This document shows, in pieces, positions 9,053 to 19,226 of a stretch of 41,450 nt of DNA. The DNA is from Pectobacterium brasiliense. Its GTDB lineage: Bacteria; Pseudomonadota; Gammaproteobacteria; Enterobacterales; Enterobacteriaceae. The first letter of the stretch is position 1. Each line of letters opens with the position of its first letter. A program made the translations under genes and the position numbers. A model generated the notes under the pieces. It was not told where the DNA came from and searched no databases. It worked only from the letters and a program-made list of their open reading frames with translations. The stretch lies in NCBI RefSeq assembly GCF_013449685.1, contig NZ_JACDSF010000048.1:42724-84173 (forward strand), given 5' to 3'.

Positions 9053-9456
9053 CTGTCCCTTATACACAAGCCTAGAAGTATCGCGGTTTTTGCCGTGGTC
9101 AGGCGTAAAAAATTATGCTGAGGAGGTAGCTGGCTTCGGATGAGCCGCAGGACGCGGCGAAAGCTTGCGCCACGTCGGACAAAAACGTCAGAGACGTTTT
9201 TGAACAGCACTCGTGCTGGCCCGAAGGGCGAGCCCCATTTATAGGGCGAGTAAACGTGTCGCAAGCGGTCCGCTAAGCCAGATACCGACGAAGGTACCGC
9301 GTCAGCGGCATAATTTCCGCCGAAAGCCTGGGGTCACGGGGCGGCGGCGTTTGAGTCGCCTCGTGTCGGGCGCGTGCTACGCGGTAGCATAAAATAACCG
9401 TATTGTAAGCGCACGAAACCGTCTCTCAGGCTGCATAAGATATAGCTAAGAGACGG
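9053..9456 (-). mobile_element. MITE-like element A with IS50-type ends and an inserted hairpin module
   Basis: The left end ctgtcccttatacacaag agrees with the IS50/Tn5 outer end ctgactcttatacacaag at 16 of 18 positions. The right end, read on the minus strand, is ccgtctcttag. The element aligns in inverted orientation with element C (31222-31473) over both ends and several internal blocks: ggcgtaaaa with ttatgc, gcggcataattt, ggggcggcg, tgctacg with ggtagcat, and gcgcacgaaaccgtctct. It encodes no transposase. About 160 bp are inserted relative to C, within the loop of an aaattatgc/gcataattt inverted repeat; most of that is the hairpin module at 9163-9266. No target duplication is evident. 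On the minus strand it starts 23 nt beyond the mrcB stop, and its first hairpin may serve as the mrcB terminator. Confidence 0.65.
9163..9266. repeat. Hairpin-array module, copy in MITE A
   Basis: An outer 13-bp helix with 12 pairs matched (gcttgcgccacgt 9163-9175, acgtgtcgcaagc 9254-9266) encloses successive hairpins. These are at 9180-9202 (10-bp perfect stem), 9205-9218 (6 bp), 9219-9229 (4 bp) and 9232-9247 (4 bp). The segment 9178-9250 shares its plan, gacaaa...tttga, hairpin, ...agggcgag, hairpin, with the two modules in the ERIC element at 28729-28797 and 28843-28915. Confidence 0.7.
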
Positions 9457-9479
9457 CAACCAGTTGAAGCAACGATAGA

Positions 9480-11960
9480 TTATTGACCAAACATTTGTTT
9501 GATCCAGTCGGCGACGCCTTCTCCATCTTGCTGTCCCTGCTGTGCGGAAGGCTGCGGCTGGCTGGACTGACATAGCGCCTGCGGGTTATCCGTCCAGACC
9601 GGCAAGACACGCCCGGCGCTGCTGCCGTTACAGATAAAGTTACCGCTGGCATCCACCGTCATGGTCGTAATGCCTTCCGGCGGCGTCAGCATTAACGGCA
9701 GCGGCGTTTGGTTTTCCAGATAGCGACGATAAATCGTCAGCGCACCGTTCGCCCCGGTCAGCTTGGCCGGACCGTTGTTATCGCGCCCTACCCAGCTAAT
9801 CGCCACTTCTTTACCGTCGATCCCCGCAAACCAGCTGTCACGCAGGTCATTGGTGGTACCGGTTTTCGCCGCCAGATGATAATTCGGGAATTTCACCGCC
9901 AGCGAGCGCGACGTACCGCGTTCGACAACCTGTTGCATGCCATACAGCGTCAGATAAGCCGCCTGCGCCGGCACCGCGCGTTCCGCCTGCGGGAAGCTCT
10001 GATACAACACCGTACCGTCTTCCGCAATCACCGAACGCAGTGAGGAAAGCGGTGCGCGGTTGCCGCCGCTGGCGATCGTCTGGTATTCCTGTGCCACTTC
10101 CATCGGTGTCAGGCTGATCGCCCCCAGCAGCATCGCCGGTACAGGCTGAATCACGTTTTCTGGGATCCCCAGACGCTTCAACGTTTCCGTAATCTGATTC
10201 AGCCCCACGGCCATACCCAGATTGACGGTCGGCACGTTCAGCGAGTTCGCCAGCGCATCGACCAGCATGACGCGGCCGCGGAACTCACGATCGTAGTTCT
10301 TCGGCTGCCACACCTGCCCGTTAGGCTGTTTGATTGACAGCGGTTCATCCGCCAGCAGGGTGTTCAGACGATAGGTGTCCGGCTGGCTCAGCGCGGTCAG
10401 GTAGGTTGGCGGCTTCGCCAGCGACCCGACAGGGCGACGCGCCTGTAGCGCACGGTTAAACCCGGCGTATTGCGTTTGGGCACCACCGACCATCGCGCGA
10501 ATTTCACCGCTAAAACGATCGACAATCACCATCGCCGCTTCCAGATCGCTCACGTTACGCCCTGCGCGCAGTGCCGGAACCCCAACTTCCACCGCTTTTT
10601 CCGCCGCATCCTGCGAGACCGGATCGAGCGTGGTAAAGATCTTCACGCCTGAGAGATCGTTAACCTTGTCGCCAAGCCGCTGTTGCAGTTCCTGACGCAC
10701 CAGTTGCATAAACGCCGGTTGCGGGCTGATGACGCCACCTTTCGGCTGTACGCCCAACGGACGCGCACTCAGCATGTTGTACAGATCGGCATCAATCACC
10801 TGCTGATTCTGCAACAGGCGCAGCACCAGATTACGTCGCTCTAACGTAATATCAGGGTTACGCCACGGGTTATACAGCGACGCCCCTTTCACCATCCCCA
10901 CCAGCAGCGCCTGCTGATCGAGGCTCAGTTCATTCACTGGACGGCCAAAGTAATACAGGCTGGCAAGCGGGAAGCCGCGGATCTGATCGTTACCGCTCTG
11001 ACCGAGATACACTTCGTTCAGATACAGCTCAAGGATACGATCCTTGCTGTAGCGATAATCCATGATCAGCGCCATATAGGCTTCGTTAGCTTTACGCCAC
11101 AGCGAACGCTCGTTAGTCAGGAACAGGTTCTTAACCAGTTGCTGCGTCAGCGTACTGCCGCCCTGAACCGCGCGTCCCGCCGTGATGTTGGCTAAAAACG
11201 CACGGCCAATGGAGTACAGGCTAATACCATCATGTTCATAAAAGTGGCGATCTTCGGTCGCGACCAGCGTATCAACCAGCAGATCGGGGAAACCGGCACG
11301 CGGCACAAACAAACGCTGTTCGCCATTCGGCGACTGCATCATGGTGATCAGCTTCGGATCGAGGCGGAAAAAGCCGAAGTTACGCTGGTTGTCCAGATTC
11401 TGGATCTGCGACAGGCGATCGTTGGCAAACGTCAGACGTGCCTGAATCTGCCCTTCTTTCCCATCGGGGAAATCAAACGGACGGCGCAGCATATCGATGC
11501 TGTTACCACGCACGCTGAATTCACCCGGACGGGTAATGCGGCTCACCTGACGGTATTGCATACCTTCCAGCAGGCTGATCATCTCTTTCTGGCTGTAGGC
11601 CATGCCCGGCTCAAGGTTGACCATGCGGCCATAGACAGCGGCCGGCAACTGCCAGACTTTGCCTTCAATACGGCTACGGATCTGGCTATCGAGATACACA
11701 CCATAGATAGCCATCGCCACGGCAAAGATCAGGAACAGCTTAATCGCCAGCCCCAGCCAGCGCCGTCTTCTCTGCGGTTTACGCGTCATAGTGTCATCGC
11801 CGTCGTAATCATCATCGTCGTCATAGTCGTCCTGATAATCGTCATAATCTTCATCATCATAGTCGTCATCCCTGCGACGTCGTATGGCCTGCTTGCGTTC
11901 AGGCTTACGTTTTGGCGCTCTCCCTTTGCGTCCGATAGGTTCGCGGTCATCCCGAGACAT
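9480..11960 (-). CDS. mrcB: Bifunctional penicillin-binding protein 1b
   Basis: An 826-aa class A PBP that polymerises and cross-links peptidoglycan in the periplasm, homologous to E. coli PBP1b. Order: basic and Asp/Tyr-rich cytoplasmic tail (residues 1-67, with an acidic run at 31-56), one transmembrane helix at about 68-90, and a UB2H region that docks the activator LpoB. Next is the glycosyltransferase domain, with [10 protein letters not shown] carrying the catalytic Glu and [15 protein letters not shown]. The transpeptidase domain has SLAKP (SxxK), SLN and KTGTT. The frame opens at a GTG at 11969, but the ATG at 11960 has ggag 11 nt upstream and aligns with the E. coli start. The tail keeps the DWIKQMFG motif. 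Confidence 0.96.
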   Translation of the reverse strand: MSRDDREPIGRKGRAPKRKPERKQAIRRRRDDDYDDEDYDDYQDDYDDDDDYDGDDTMTRKPQRRRRWLGLAIKLFLIFAVAMAIYGVYLDSQIRSRIEGKVWQLPAAVYGRMVNLEPGMAYSQKEMISLLEGMQYRQVSRITRPGEFSVRGNSIDMLRRPFDFPDGKEGQIQARLTFANDRLSQIQNLDNQRNFGFFRLDPKLITMMQSPNGEQRLFVPRAGFPDLLVDTLVATEDRHFYEHDGISLYSIGRAFLANITAGRAVQGGSTLTQQLVKNLFLTNERSLWRKANEAYMALIMDYRYSKDRILELYLNEVYLGQSGNDQIRGFPLASLYYFGRPVNELSLDQQALLVGMVKGASLYNPWRNPDITLERRNLVLRLLQNQQVIDADLYNMLSARPLGVQPKGGVISPQPAFMQLVRQELQQRLGDKVNDLSGVKIFTTLDPVSQDAAEKAVEVGVPALRAGRNVSDLEAAMVIVDRFSGEIRAMVGGAQTQYAGFNRALQARRPVGSLAKPPTYLTALSQPDTYRLNTLLADEPLSIKQPNGQVWQPKNYDREFRGRVMLVDALANSLNVPTVNLGMAVGLNQITETLKRLGIPENVIQPVPAMLLGAISLTPMEVAQEYQTIASGGNRAPLSSLRSVIAEDGTVLYQSFPQAERAVPAQAAYLTLYGMQQVVERGTSRSLAVKFPNYHLAAKTGTTNDLRDSWFAGIDGKEVAISWVGRDNNGPAKLTGANGALTIYRRYLENQTPLPLMLTPPEGITTMTVDASGNFICNGSSAGRVLPVWTDNPQALCQSSQPQPSAQQGQQDGEGVADWIKQMFGQ

Positions 11961-12062
11961 TACAATCACTTCTCCGTCAGGTTGTTCACGGCTATCCGCT
12001 CTGCGCTCAAGCCGCCTACTCTGTTTCCAGCCCCTTGTTTGGGAAAGCGGAAACGTCTGAAA

Positions 12063-14531
12063 TTAGTGGTTCTGATATTTCTTGGTACGTCTCGTCGGAG
12101 CCGTATTCGCCGGATCGTCCGGCCAGACATGCTTGGGGTAACGCCCCTTCATTTCTTTTTGCACCTCGCGGTACGTACCTTGCCAGAATGCCGCTAAATC
12201 CCGCGTAATTTGTAGTGGTCGCTGTGCGGGTGATAAAAGTTCCAATACCAGCGCCACACGCCCTTCCGCCAGCAGCGGGCTCTGCTGCTCACCGAACATT
12301 TCCTGCATCCGCACCGACAGTACCGGAGGCTTATCGTCATAATAGGCGATAGGCAAGCGACTGCCGCCGGGTGCCGTGTAGTGCGTGGGCAGCGCGCTAT
12401 CCAGCCGCTGGCGCAGCGACCAGTCCAACAGCCGCAGCAGCGCCTCGCTCAAATTGATCTGGTGCAGCGCCCGTAAATCACGCACGCCGACAAGTGACGG
12501 CTGTAGCCAGATGTCCAGCGTTGCCAGCAGCGTTTCATCATCCACTTGCGGCCAGTCAAGCTCCGGCAACCACTGGCGAGCACACTGTAGCCGGGCGCGT
12601 AGCTGCAACGCCGTGGCGTCCCAGTTTAATGCATCAATCCCCTGCTCCCGAATCCAGAATAACAGCGCCTGCTGCAGTGCTTCATCGGAAGGCTTGTTCA
12701 GCGGGCGTGTTCTCAGGATCAGGCAACCTATCTGGTCACGCTGGCTGGCGCGCAGAGTACCCTTTTCTTCGTCCCAGTGCACCACGTTATGTTCATTTAT
12801 TAGTCCGGGTAGCCGCCGTTCCAGCCGCTCAATATCCAGCGGCAATGCCAGCAGGATCCGTGCCTCTGCGTTCTGATTGTTTTGTGCTGATCGATCGTTC
12901 TGTAAGAGCGCCGGAGCCAGCAACCACTCCGTACCCGACAGCGCCTCATCAGCCGACATCATCGCGCCGCTGCCGTTAGCAAGCTGGTAGCGTCCATCCT
13001 GACTGCGCCGCCGGGCGATGCGGTCGGGGAAAGCCTGTGCCAGCAGCCAGTCGGCTTCCCCGCCGTCAATGCGTCCCGAAGCCGTCGATAAACGGCGCGT
13101 CAGTTGCTTTGCCCGCCGCAGCCAGTGTGGCAATGGACGATGCAGCCAGTCAGCCAGATTGATCGACCCGCTACGCGGCGGTTCTTCGAGGATCGCCGCC
13201 AGACATCCGGCAGTTGCCAATGCATCTGAACCTTGCTGTGACGCGGCATACAGCATCGTCGCCAGTCGGGCATCGCAGCCTAACGCGGCGATCTTCCGTC
13301 CCTCGGCGGTCAGCCGATCCTGTTCATCGGTAATACCAAGCTGGCGTAGCAGCTGGCATGCGGCATAAAGCGCAGGAGCGGGTGGCGTATCCAGCCAGGT
13401 TAACTGCGCCACATCGGTACAACCCCACTGTAATAAATCCAGCCAGACGCTACTTAAATCACTGTTCAGTATTTCAGCTTCGCTTTGCGCCGCCGCGCGT
13501 TCTGCCTGTTCACGTGAGCACAGATGCCAGCACATACCGGGGCTTAAACGTCCGGCACGTCCGGCACGCTGCACCATCGACGCCTGACTGATTCGCTGCG
13601 TCACCAGTCGCGTGACGCCGCTTTTCACATCAAAGCTGGCGACACGCTCAAGGCCACTATCCATCACCAGCCGGATCCCTTCAATCGTCAGGCTGGTTTC
13701 AGCAATATTGGTGGCTAACACCACCTTACGACGACCCGGCTCCGCGGGCAGAATCGCCTTTTGCTGCTCCGCCAGCGTCAACGCACCATATAAAGGGCAG
13801 AGATCCGTCTCGCTCGATACGCTATTTTCCAGCAGCGCCTGCACACGGCGAATCTCCGCGACACCGGGCAAAAACAGCAGCAGCGAACCGTCTTCTTCAC
13901 TGAGCAAACGCCGCACCTGCCGCGCAATGCCCTCTTCCAAACGCTCCTGATTATTCAGCGGCGCATAACACCGTTCAACCGGATAGCTACGACCTTCGGA
14001 AACCACGCAGACGGCTTCCGGCAGCAGCGCCGCCAGCCGCGCATTGTCGAGCGTCGCGGACATAATCAGCAGTTTTAAGTCTTCACGCAGCCCTTGCTGC
14101 ACATCAAGCAGCAGCGCCAATGCCAAATCAGCCTGCACGCTACGCTCGTGAAATTCATCAAGGATAATCAGCGCCACGCCTTGCAGTTCCGCATCCTGTT
14201 GCAGCAAACGGGTTAACATCCCTTCGGTGACGACTTCCAGCTTCGTTGAGTCACTCACGCGGCTTTCCGACCGCATGCGATAACCTATCGTCTGCCCCGG
14301 TTCTTCACCGAGCTGCTGCGCCAGCCGCCAAGCCACGCTCTTCGCCGCCAGACGGCGCGGTTCCAGCATGATGATTCGCCCGTTCACATTGCCCTGTTGC
14401 AGCAATTGCAACGGCAGCCAGGTCGATTTCCCCGCCCCTGTTGGCGCATTAAGCAGCACCTGAGGCGCGGTATGTAGCGCCGTTATGACATCATCCAGCA
14501 CAGCGCTGACGGGCGGTAAAATCACAGACAT
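12063..14531 (-). CDS. hrpB: ATP-dependent RNA helicase-like protein HrpB
   Basis: An 822-aa DEAH-family helicase homologous to E. coli HrpB. Motif I is APTGAGKST, motif II is LDEFHERS (the DEFH variant typical of HrpB), motif III is MSATL, and motif VI is QRAGRAGRL. A C-terminal HrpB-specific region follows and ends in the GRYPKHVWPDDP stretch. The role in the cell is not well defined even in E. coli. It is transcribed divergently from thpR and lies upstream of mrcB on the same strand, with about 100 bp between. Confidence 0.95.
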   Translation of the reverse strand: MSVILPPVSAVLDDVITALHTAPQVLLNAPTGAGKSTWLPLQLLQQGNVNGRIIMLEPRRLAAKSVAWRLAQQLGEEPGQTIGYRMRSESRVSDSTKLEVVTEGMLTRLLQQDAELQGVALIILDEFHERSVQADLALALLLDVQQGLREDLKLLIMSATLDNARLAALLPEAVCVVSEGRSYPVERCYAPLNNQERLEEGIARQVRRLLSEEDGSLLLFLPGVAEIRRVQALLENSVSSETDLCPLYGALTLAEQQKAILPAEPGRRKVVLATNIAETSLTIEGIRLVMDSGLERVASFDVKSGVTRLVTQRISQASMVQRAGRAGRLSPGMCWHLCSREQAERAAAQSEAEILNSDLSSVWLDLLQWGCTDVAQLTWLDTPPAPALYAACQLLRQLGITDEQDRLTAEGRKIAALGCDARLATMLYAASQQGSDALATAGCLAAILEEPPRSGSINLADWLHRPLPHWLRRAKQLTRRLSTASGRIDGGEADWLLAQAFPDRIARRRSQDGRYQLANGSGAMMSADEALSGTEWLLAPALLQNDRSAQNNQNAEARILLALPLDIERLERRLPGLINEHNVVHWDEEKGTLRASQRDQIGCLILRTRPLNKPSDEALQQALLFWIREQGIDALNWDATALQLRARLQCARQWLPELDWPQVDDETLLATLDIWLQPSLVGVRDLRALHQINLSEALLRLLDWSLRQRLDSALPTHYTAPGGSRLPIAYYDDKPPVLSVRMQEMFGEQQSPLLAEGRVALVLELLSPAQRPLQITRDLAAFWQGTYREVQKEMKGRYPKHVWPDDPANTAPTRRTKKYQNH

Positions 14532-14617
14532 CTCCGTATAAAGTTAACTTTCAGCGGCGAGCATTGTAGCATCTGGATGAATGTAGCATCTGATGGAATC
14601 AGAACAGAGAGATCGCC

Positions 14618-15148
14618 ATGTCAGCCACACGCCGCCTGTTTTTTGCCTTATCACTGCCGGAAACCACACAGCAAGAGATTCTCCGCTGGCGTGCCGAGCA
14701 CTTCCTTCTGGAAGCCGGTCGTCCGGTCGCGGCGGCCAATCTTCATCTGACGCTGGCGTTTTTAGGCGATGTCAGCGAGCAAAAAGCGCAGGTTTTGCAA
14801 ACGCTGGCGAGCCGCATCCGTCAGCCCGCCTTTTCCCTTACGCTGAATGACGCCGGACACTGGCCGCGCCCTGGCGTGGTCTGGCTGGGCTGCCGCCGTG
14901 CACCGCGCGGGCTGTTGCAGTTGGCGGAACTGCTGCGTTCTCAGGCGGCGCGCAACGGCTGCTATCAAACGGCATTGCCGTTTCACCCGCACATTACGCT
15001 ACTGCGCGGCGCGACTCGCCCCGTTGCGATTCCCCCCGCCACCTTTAGCTGGCAGGTCGACATGACGCACTTTTCGCTTTACGAGTCACTTTTTGACAAC
15101 GGCAAAACCCGCTATCAACAGTTGGAAAGCTGGCCATTTATTAAATAA
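14618..15148 (+). CDS. thpR: RNA 2',3'-cyclic 3'-phosphodiesterase (2H family)
   Basis: A 176-aa protein, the same length as E. coli ThpR (formerly LigT). It has the two catalytic HxTx motifs of the 2H phosphoesterase superfamily, HLTL near residue 46 and HITL near residue 128. It opens 2',3'-cyclic phosphates on RNA ends and can ligate tRNA halves in vitro. The ATG follows agagagatcgcc. It heads a plus-strand run with sfsA 37 bp downstream, as in E. coli. Confidence 0.94.
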   Translation: MSATRRLFFALSLPETTQQEILRWRAEHFLLEAGRPVAAANLHLTLAFLGDVSEQKAQVLQTLASRIRQPAFSLTLNDAGHWPRPGVVWLGCRRAPRGLLQLAELLRSQAARNGCYQTALPFHPHITLLRGATRPVAIPPATFSWQVDMTHFSLYESLFDNGKTRYQQLESWPFIK

Positions 15149-15185
15149 GTGAGCAGGCGGATAAAACGAACAAAACAGGATACGC

Positions 15186-15890
15186 ATGAACTATACCCCA
15201 CGTTTACAACCTGCCCGGTTGATTAAACGTTACAAACGCTTTTTGGCCGATGTCGTGACCCCGGAAGGCGAGACGCTTACGCTGCACTGTGCCAATACCG
15301 GTGCGATGACGGGCTGTGCAACGCCCGGCGATACTGTCTGGTACTCCACATCGGATAACCCTAAGCGCAAATATGCTCAGAGCTGGGAACTGACTGAAAC
15401 GCAACAAAATCACTGGGTTTGTGTCAATACTCTGCGTGCCAACACATTATTGTACGAAGCCTTATTGGAGAATCGCATAGAAGAGCTGGCAGGCTACCCG
15501 GACGTAAAAACGGAAGTAAAATACGGTACGGAAAATAGCCGAGTCGACCTGCTTTTACAGGCGCCGGACAGGATTGACTGCTATATTGAGGTGAAATCTG
15601 TCACATTATTGCAACATGAATGTGGTTACTTTCCCGATGCGGTGACACTCAGAGGGCAAAAGCATCTGCGTGAACTGCAACAAATGGTTGCCAATGGAAA
15701 ACGCGCAGTCCTTTTTTTCGCCGTGCTCCATTCAGGTATTCAGCAGGTTTCTCCCGCCCGGCATATTGATCCACGCTATGCGGAATTATTTACAGAAGCA
15801 CAACGGGCAGGGGTTGAAATTTTATGTTACGGCTCCACCTTATGCCCTGACGGTATTACATTGACGCATAAGCTACCGTTGTTGGGATGA
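15186..15890 (+). CDS. sfsA: Sugar fermentation stimulation protein SfsA
   Basis: A 234-aa protein aligning end to end with E. coli Sfs[32 protein letters not shown], the nuclease-like core [11 protein letters not shown], and [18 protein letters not shown]. coli SfsA was found through its effect on maltose gene expression and has a predicted nuclease-like fold. The biochemical function is not settled. The start has an aggatacgc leader. It sits between thpR and dksA as in E. coli. Confidence 0.94.
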   Translation: MNYTPRLQPARLIKRYKRFLADVVTPEGETLTLHCANTGAMTGCATPGDTVWYSTSDNPKRKYAQSWELTETQQNHWVCVNTLRANTLLYEALLENRIEELAGYPDVKTEVKYGTENSRVDLLLQAPDRIDCYIEVKSVTLLQHECGYFPDAVTLRGQKHLRELQQMVANGKRAVLFFAVLHSGIQQVSPARHIDPRYAELFTEAQRAGVEILCYGSTLCPDGITLTHKLPLLG

Positions 15891-16157
15891 CGTACAAGCA
15901 TTGCATAACACGCCGAACGTACCACTAAAGGCGTAACACATTGTTTATTATTTAATGTAAGCAGGTTGTTCCTCACACTTTATCAGGCCGGTGTCAGGAA
16001 GCATTGCCAACCCCATCTTCATCTGCTATTTATAGCGGCCTGTTTTTCCCCCCTTTGGGGGCCGATATACCCAGATAGCTGAAGTTATGGCCAACAACGC
16101 CGCAATTTCACTACATAAAAGGGTATTATGCGTGTCGTGTTATGTAGGAGAAGCAAC
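15891..16157 (+). other. sfsA-dksA intergenic region
   Basis: A 267-bp non-coding gap that must include the dksA promoter and leader. A short GC hairpin (ccccc 16049-16053, ggggg 16057-16061) follows a five-T run on the plus strand and so has the wrong polarity for a terminator. The dksA ribosome site taggagaag is at about 16145-16153. I see no other supported element. Confidence 0.4.
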
Positions 16158-16613
16158 ATGCAAGAAGGGCAAAACCGTAAGACATCTTCTCTGAGCATTC
16201 TCGCAATTGCCGGAGTAGAGCCGTATCAGGAGAAGCCGGGCGAAGAGTATATGAACGACGCTCAACTGGCTCATTTCAAACGCATTCTTGAAGCATGGCG
16301 CAACCAACTCATGGATGAAGTGGATCGTACGGTATCGCACATGCGCGATGAAGCCGCTAACTTCCCCGATCCCGTGGATCGTGCAGCGCAGGAAGAAGAG
16401 TTCAGTCTCGAACTGCGTAACCGTGACCGTGAGCGCAAGCTGATCAAGAAAATCGCCAAAACCCTGGTGAAAATCGAAGAAGAGGATTTCGGATTCTGTG
16501 AATCCTGTGGCGTCGAGATTGGCATACGCCGTCTGGAAGCCCGTCCGACCGCCGATCTGTGTATCGACTGCAAAACGTTGGCAGAGATACGCGAAAAGCA
16601 AATGGCAGGCTAA
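16158..16613 (+). CDS. dksA: RNA polymerase-binding transcription factor DksA
   Basis: A 151-aa protein from this start, the same length as and nearly identical to E. coli DksA. It enters the RNA polymerase secondary channel and, with ppGpp, represses rRNA promoters and activates amino-acid genes. Visible are the coiled-coil tip residues in [14 protein letters not shown] and the four-cysteine zinc finger CESCG...CIDCK. The frame is open 10 codons further upstream, but ATG 16158 has aggag a few bases before it and matches the conserved [15 protein letters not shown] start. gluQ follows after a strongly structured 128-bp gap. Confidence 0.97.
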   Translation: MQEGQNRKTSSLSILAIAGVEPYQEKPGEEYMNDAQLAHFKRILEAWRNQLMDEVDRTVSHMRDEAANFPDPVDRAAQEEEFSLELRNRDRERKLIKKIAKTLVKIEEEDFGFCESCGVEIGIRRLEARPTADLCIDCKTLAEIREKQMAG

Positions 16614-16615
16614 TT

Positions 16616-16664
16616 TTCCTGTCCAGAATCGGCTCCTGCCCGGCGCGGGGGCCGACTCCAGGAA
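16616..16664 (+). terminator. Nested hairpin between dksA and gluQ (possible attenuator)
   Basis: Three stems nest within 49 nt: ttcctg/caggaa (outer), tcggc/gccga (middle) and cccg/cggg (inner, 3-nt loop). No T-run follows, so it is not a canonical intrinsic terminator. A regulatory terminator between dksA and gluQ is known in Shigella, and this structure lies at the same place. Function here is inferred. Confidence 0.45.
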
Positions 16665-16741
16665 CACGACCGCTGATGAATGATGTTCATCACTCTATCT
16701 TTTGTCTGGATAAAGCGCTGACGAGATAGCATCAACCTCTT

Positions 16742-17674
16742 ATGTCTGGAACAACTGGTTTCACCGAAACGCATCGTTACGTCGGGCGTTTTGCCCCCTC
16801 TCCTTCTGGTGACCTGCATTTTGGCTCACTGATCGCCGCACTCGGTAGCTATCTGCAAGCGCGTTCCCAACAAGGGCGCTGGCTGGTACGCATTGAAGAC
16901 ATCGACCCGCCACGGGAAATTCCCGGCGCAGCCTCTCGTATCCTTGCACAATTAGAACATTACGGCCTGTATTGGGACGGCGAGGTGATGTACCAATCAC
17001 AGCGGCATGCGCGTTACCGCGAGATCCTTCAGCAGCTTCGACAGCAGGGAGTGAGCTACTACTGCACTTGTACGCGTAGCCGTATTCAGCAGCTAGGTGG
17101 ACACTATGACGGTTATTGCCGGACGCGTAACCTGCCCTCCGATAACGCCGCACTACGCCTGCACCAGACAACGCCGGTATTTCACTTTCATGATAAATTG
17201 CGTGGTGAGCTGTATGCCGACACGGCACTCGCGCAGGAAGATTTTATTATCCACCGCCGCGATGGGCTGTTTGCCTATAATCTGGCCGTCGTGATCGACG
17301 ATAACGATCAGGGTATTACGGAGATCGTGCGTGGCGCCGATCTGATCGAGCCGACAGTGCGACAAATTTCGCTCTATCAGCAATTGGGCTACGCGATCCC
17401 TACCTACGTTCATCTGCCGCTGGCGCTGAATACCGAGGGAAATAAGCTTTCCAAGCAGAATCATGCACCGGCACTACCGAATAGCGATCCGCGTCCCGTG
17501 CTGCTGGCTGCACTGCAGTTCTTGAACCAACCGCTGCCGGACAACGGTCAGGAGATGACACTTTCCGCACTTCTGGCCTGGTCTGTCGCGCACTGGTCCC
17601 TTGATGTTGTTCCGTTGCAGCCGGCAATAAACCCGTCCGCGATCACATCGGCATTCTCAAAGGGGCATTGGTGA
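16742..17674 (+). CDS. gluQ: Glutamyl-Q tRNA(Asp) synthetase
   Basis: A 310-aa truncated GluRS paralogue lacking the anticodon-binding domain. It activates glutamate and transfers it to queuosine at position 34 of tRNA-Asp, which is notable because this window carries two tRNA-Asp genes. Visible are the class I motif HFGS in [13 protein letters not shown], the KLSKQNH version of KMSKS, and the cysteine cluster [10 protein letters not shown] with a later YCR that form the zinc site. Usual lengths are about 300 aa. Start: ATG at 16742, with only a weak upstream ribosome site. It lies downstream of dksA, as in E. coli. Confidence 0.95.
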   Translation: MSGTTGFTETHRYVGRFAPSPSGDLHFGSLIAALGSYLQARSQQGRWLVRIEDIDPPREIPGAASRILAQLEHYGLYWDGEVMYQSQRHARYREILQQLRQQGVSYYCTCTRSRIQQLGGHYDGYCRTRNLPSDNAALRLHQTTPVFHFHDKLRGELYADTALAQEDFIIHRRDGLFAYNLAVVIDDNDQGITEIVRGADLIEPTVRQISLYQQLGYAIPTYVHLPLALNTEGNKLSKQNHAPALPNSDPRPVLLAALQFLNQPLPDNGQEMTLSALLAWSVAHWSLDVVPLQPAINPSAITSAFSKGHW

Positions 17675-17810
17675 GCTATGATTAGCCGCTATTTTTAGTG
17701 ACGCACTCTCTTTGGCCGTCACATTTGCAGGCCGTCACTGGGTCGACGTCAAAAACGTTTCCCGGAAATTTTTTGCTGTGCCGTTGATTTATCCATCACT
17801 ATCGAGGTGT

Positions 17811-19226
17811 ATTATCTTTTCCCGAGTTGCTAATTTTTGTCGTAAGGTACTGAATCGTGAGAACGAAATGGTCGAATCAGAGGAACCGCGCCAGCGTCTG
17901 ACGGTGATTCCGCGTGACCAGCATACTATTTCACGCAGCGATATCAGCGATAACGCGCTGAAAGTACTTTATCGCCTGAACAAAGCGGGCTACGAAGCTT
18001 ATCTGGTTGGCGGCGGCGTACGCGACCTGCTGCTGGGCAAAAAGCCGAAAGATTTTGATATCACCACTAACGCCACCCCCGATCAGGTGCGCAAATTATT
18101 CCGCAACTGCCGTTTGGTCGGGCGTCGTTTCCGTCTCGCCCACATCATGTTCGGGCCAGAGGTGATTGAAGTTGCCACGTTCCGTGGTCACCACGAACAG
18201 CATCAGGAACAGCAAGAAGTCAAAAACTCCTCTCAGCAAGCCCAAAGCGGCATGCTGTTGCGCGACAATATTTTTGGTTCCGTTGAAGAAGACGCCCAGC
18301 GCCGCGATTTCTCGATCAACAGCCTCTACTACAGCATTTCTGATTTCAGTGTACGTGATTATACCGATGGCCTGAACGATCTGCGTCAGGGCGTCATCCG
18401 TATGATTGGCGATCCCGAAACACGCTACCGTGAAGACCCGGTGCGTATGTTGCGCGCTGTCCGTTTCGCCGCCAAGCTGAACATGACGGTCAGCCCGGAA
18501 ACCGCTGAGCCGATTCCTCGTCTGGCCTCATTGCTGCACGATATTCCTGCGGCGCGCATGTTTGAAGAGTCGCTGAAGCTGCTTCAATCAGGCTATGGCT
18601 ACCCAACCTATAAAATGCTGTGTGAATACCAGCTGTTCCAGCCGCTTTTCCCGCTGCTGAGCCGCTATTTCACACCAAATGGCGATTCCACATTGGAGCG
18701 CATGGTTGCACAGGTGCTGAAAAATACCGATCAGCGCCTGCAAAATGATATGCGAGTCAATCCAGCGTTTTTGTTTTCCGCCATGCTGTGGTATCCGCTG
18801 GTTGAACATGCACAAAAGCTGGCTCAGGAAAGCGGTCTGGCTTATTTCGATGCCTTCTCGCTGGCGATGAACGATATACTGGATGAACAGTGCCGTTCTC
18901 TGGCCATTCCTAAGCGCATTACATCTTTAGTTCGTGATATTTGGCAATTGCAAACGCGTCTGTCTCGTCGTCAGGGTAAACGTGCTTATAAGCTGATGGA
19001 ACACCCTAAATTCCGCGCCGCGTATGACCTGCTTTGCCTGCGTGCCGAAATCGAAAACCATCAGGAGCTGCTGCGCCTGGCTCAGTGGTGGGGTGAATTC
19101 CAGGTTGCCGCACCGCCACGTCAGCAAAACATGCTGAAATCGCTGGATGACGGCCCGACACCACACCGTCGTTCCCGCCCTCGTCGACCGCGTAAACCGA
19201 CAACGGCACACAGAGATCAAGCATGA
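17811..19226 (+). CDS. pcnB: Poly(A) polymerase I, non-canonical start codon
   Basis: Adds 3' poly(A) tails that promote RNA decay and controls ColE1-type plasmid copy number through RNA I. Core: [26 protein letters not shown] with the catalytic Dx[23 protein letters not shown], and [21 protein letters not shown]. It has a basic C-terminal tail rich in Arg. Conserved sequence begins at [12 protein letters not shown], and no ATG, GTG or TTG lies at the right place. The ribosome site gaggtg (17804-17809) leads straight to ATT (17811) and ATC (17814). E. coli pcnB is known to use AUU, so an ATT start (471 aa) is proposed. The open frame extends to a TTG at 17712 without family similarity. folK overlaps the stop by 4 bp. 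Confidence 0.93.
   Translation: MIFSRVANFCRKVLNRENEMVESEEPRQRLTVIPRDQHTISRSDISDNALKVLYRLNKAGYEAYLVGGGVRDLLLGKKPKDFDITTNATPDQVRKLFRNCRLVGRRFRLAHIMFGPEVIEVATFRGHHEQHQEQQEVKNSSQQAQSGMLLRDNIFGSVEEDAQRRDFSINSLYYSISDFSVRDYTDGLNDLRQGVIRMIGDPETRYREDPVRMLRAVRFAAKLNMTVSPETAEPIPRLASLLHDIPAARMFEESLKLLQSGYGYPTYKMLCEYQLFQPLFPLLSRYFTPNGDSTLERMVAQVLKNTDQRLQNDMRVNPAFLFSAMLWYPLVEHAQKLAQESGLAYFDAFSLAMNDILDEQCRSLAIPKRITSLVRDIWQLQTRLSRRQGKRAYKLMEHPKFRAAYDLLCLRAEIENHQELLRLAQWWGEFQVAAPPRQQNMLKSLDDGPTPHRRSRPRRPRKPTTAHRDQA

Noticed and set aside
9013-9652. Several short minus-strand open frames over the MITE A region
   Set aside because: They run through repeats and hairpins, are mutually overlapping, and one runs out of frame into mrcB; no coding signal.
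11232-12197. Long plus-strand open frame (321 codons) antisense to mrcB and hrpB
   Set aside because: It is the complement of conserved genes; its Val/Ile-rich stretch is simply the reverse strand of the Asp-rich PBP1b tail. No ribosome site or family similarity.
16048-16061. Poly-C/poly-G hairpin upstream of dksA as a terminator of sfsA
   Set aside because: The T-run precedes the stem on the plus strand instead of following it, and no T-run follows on either strand.
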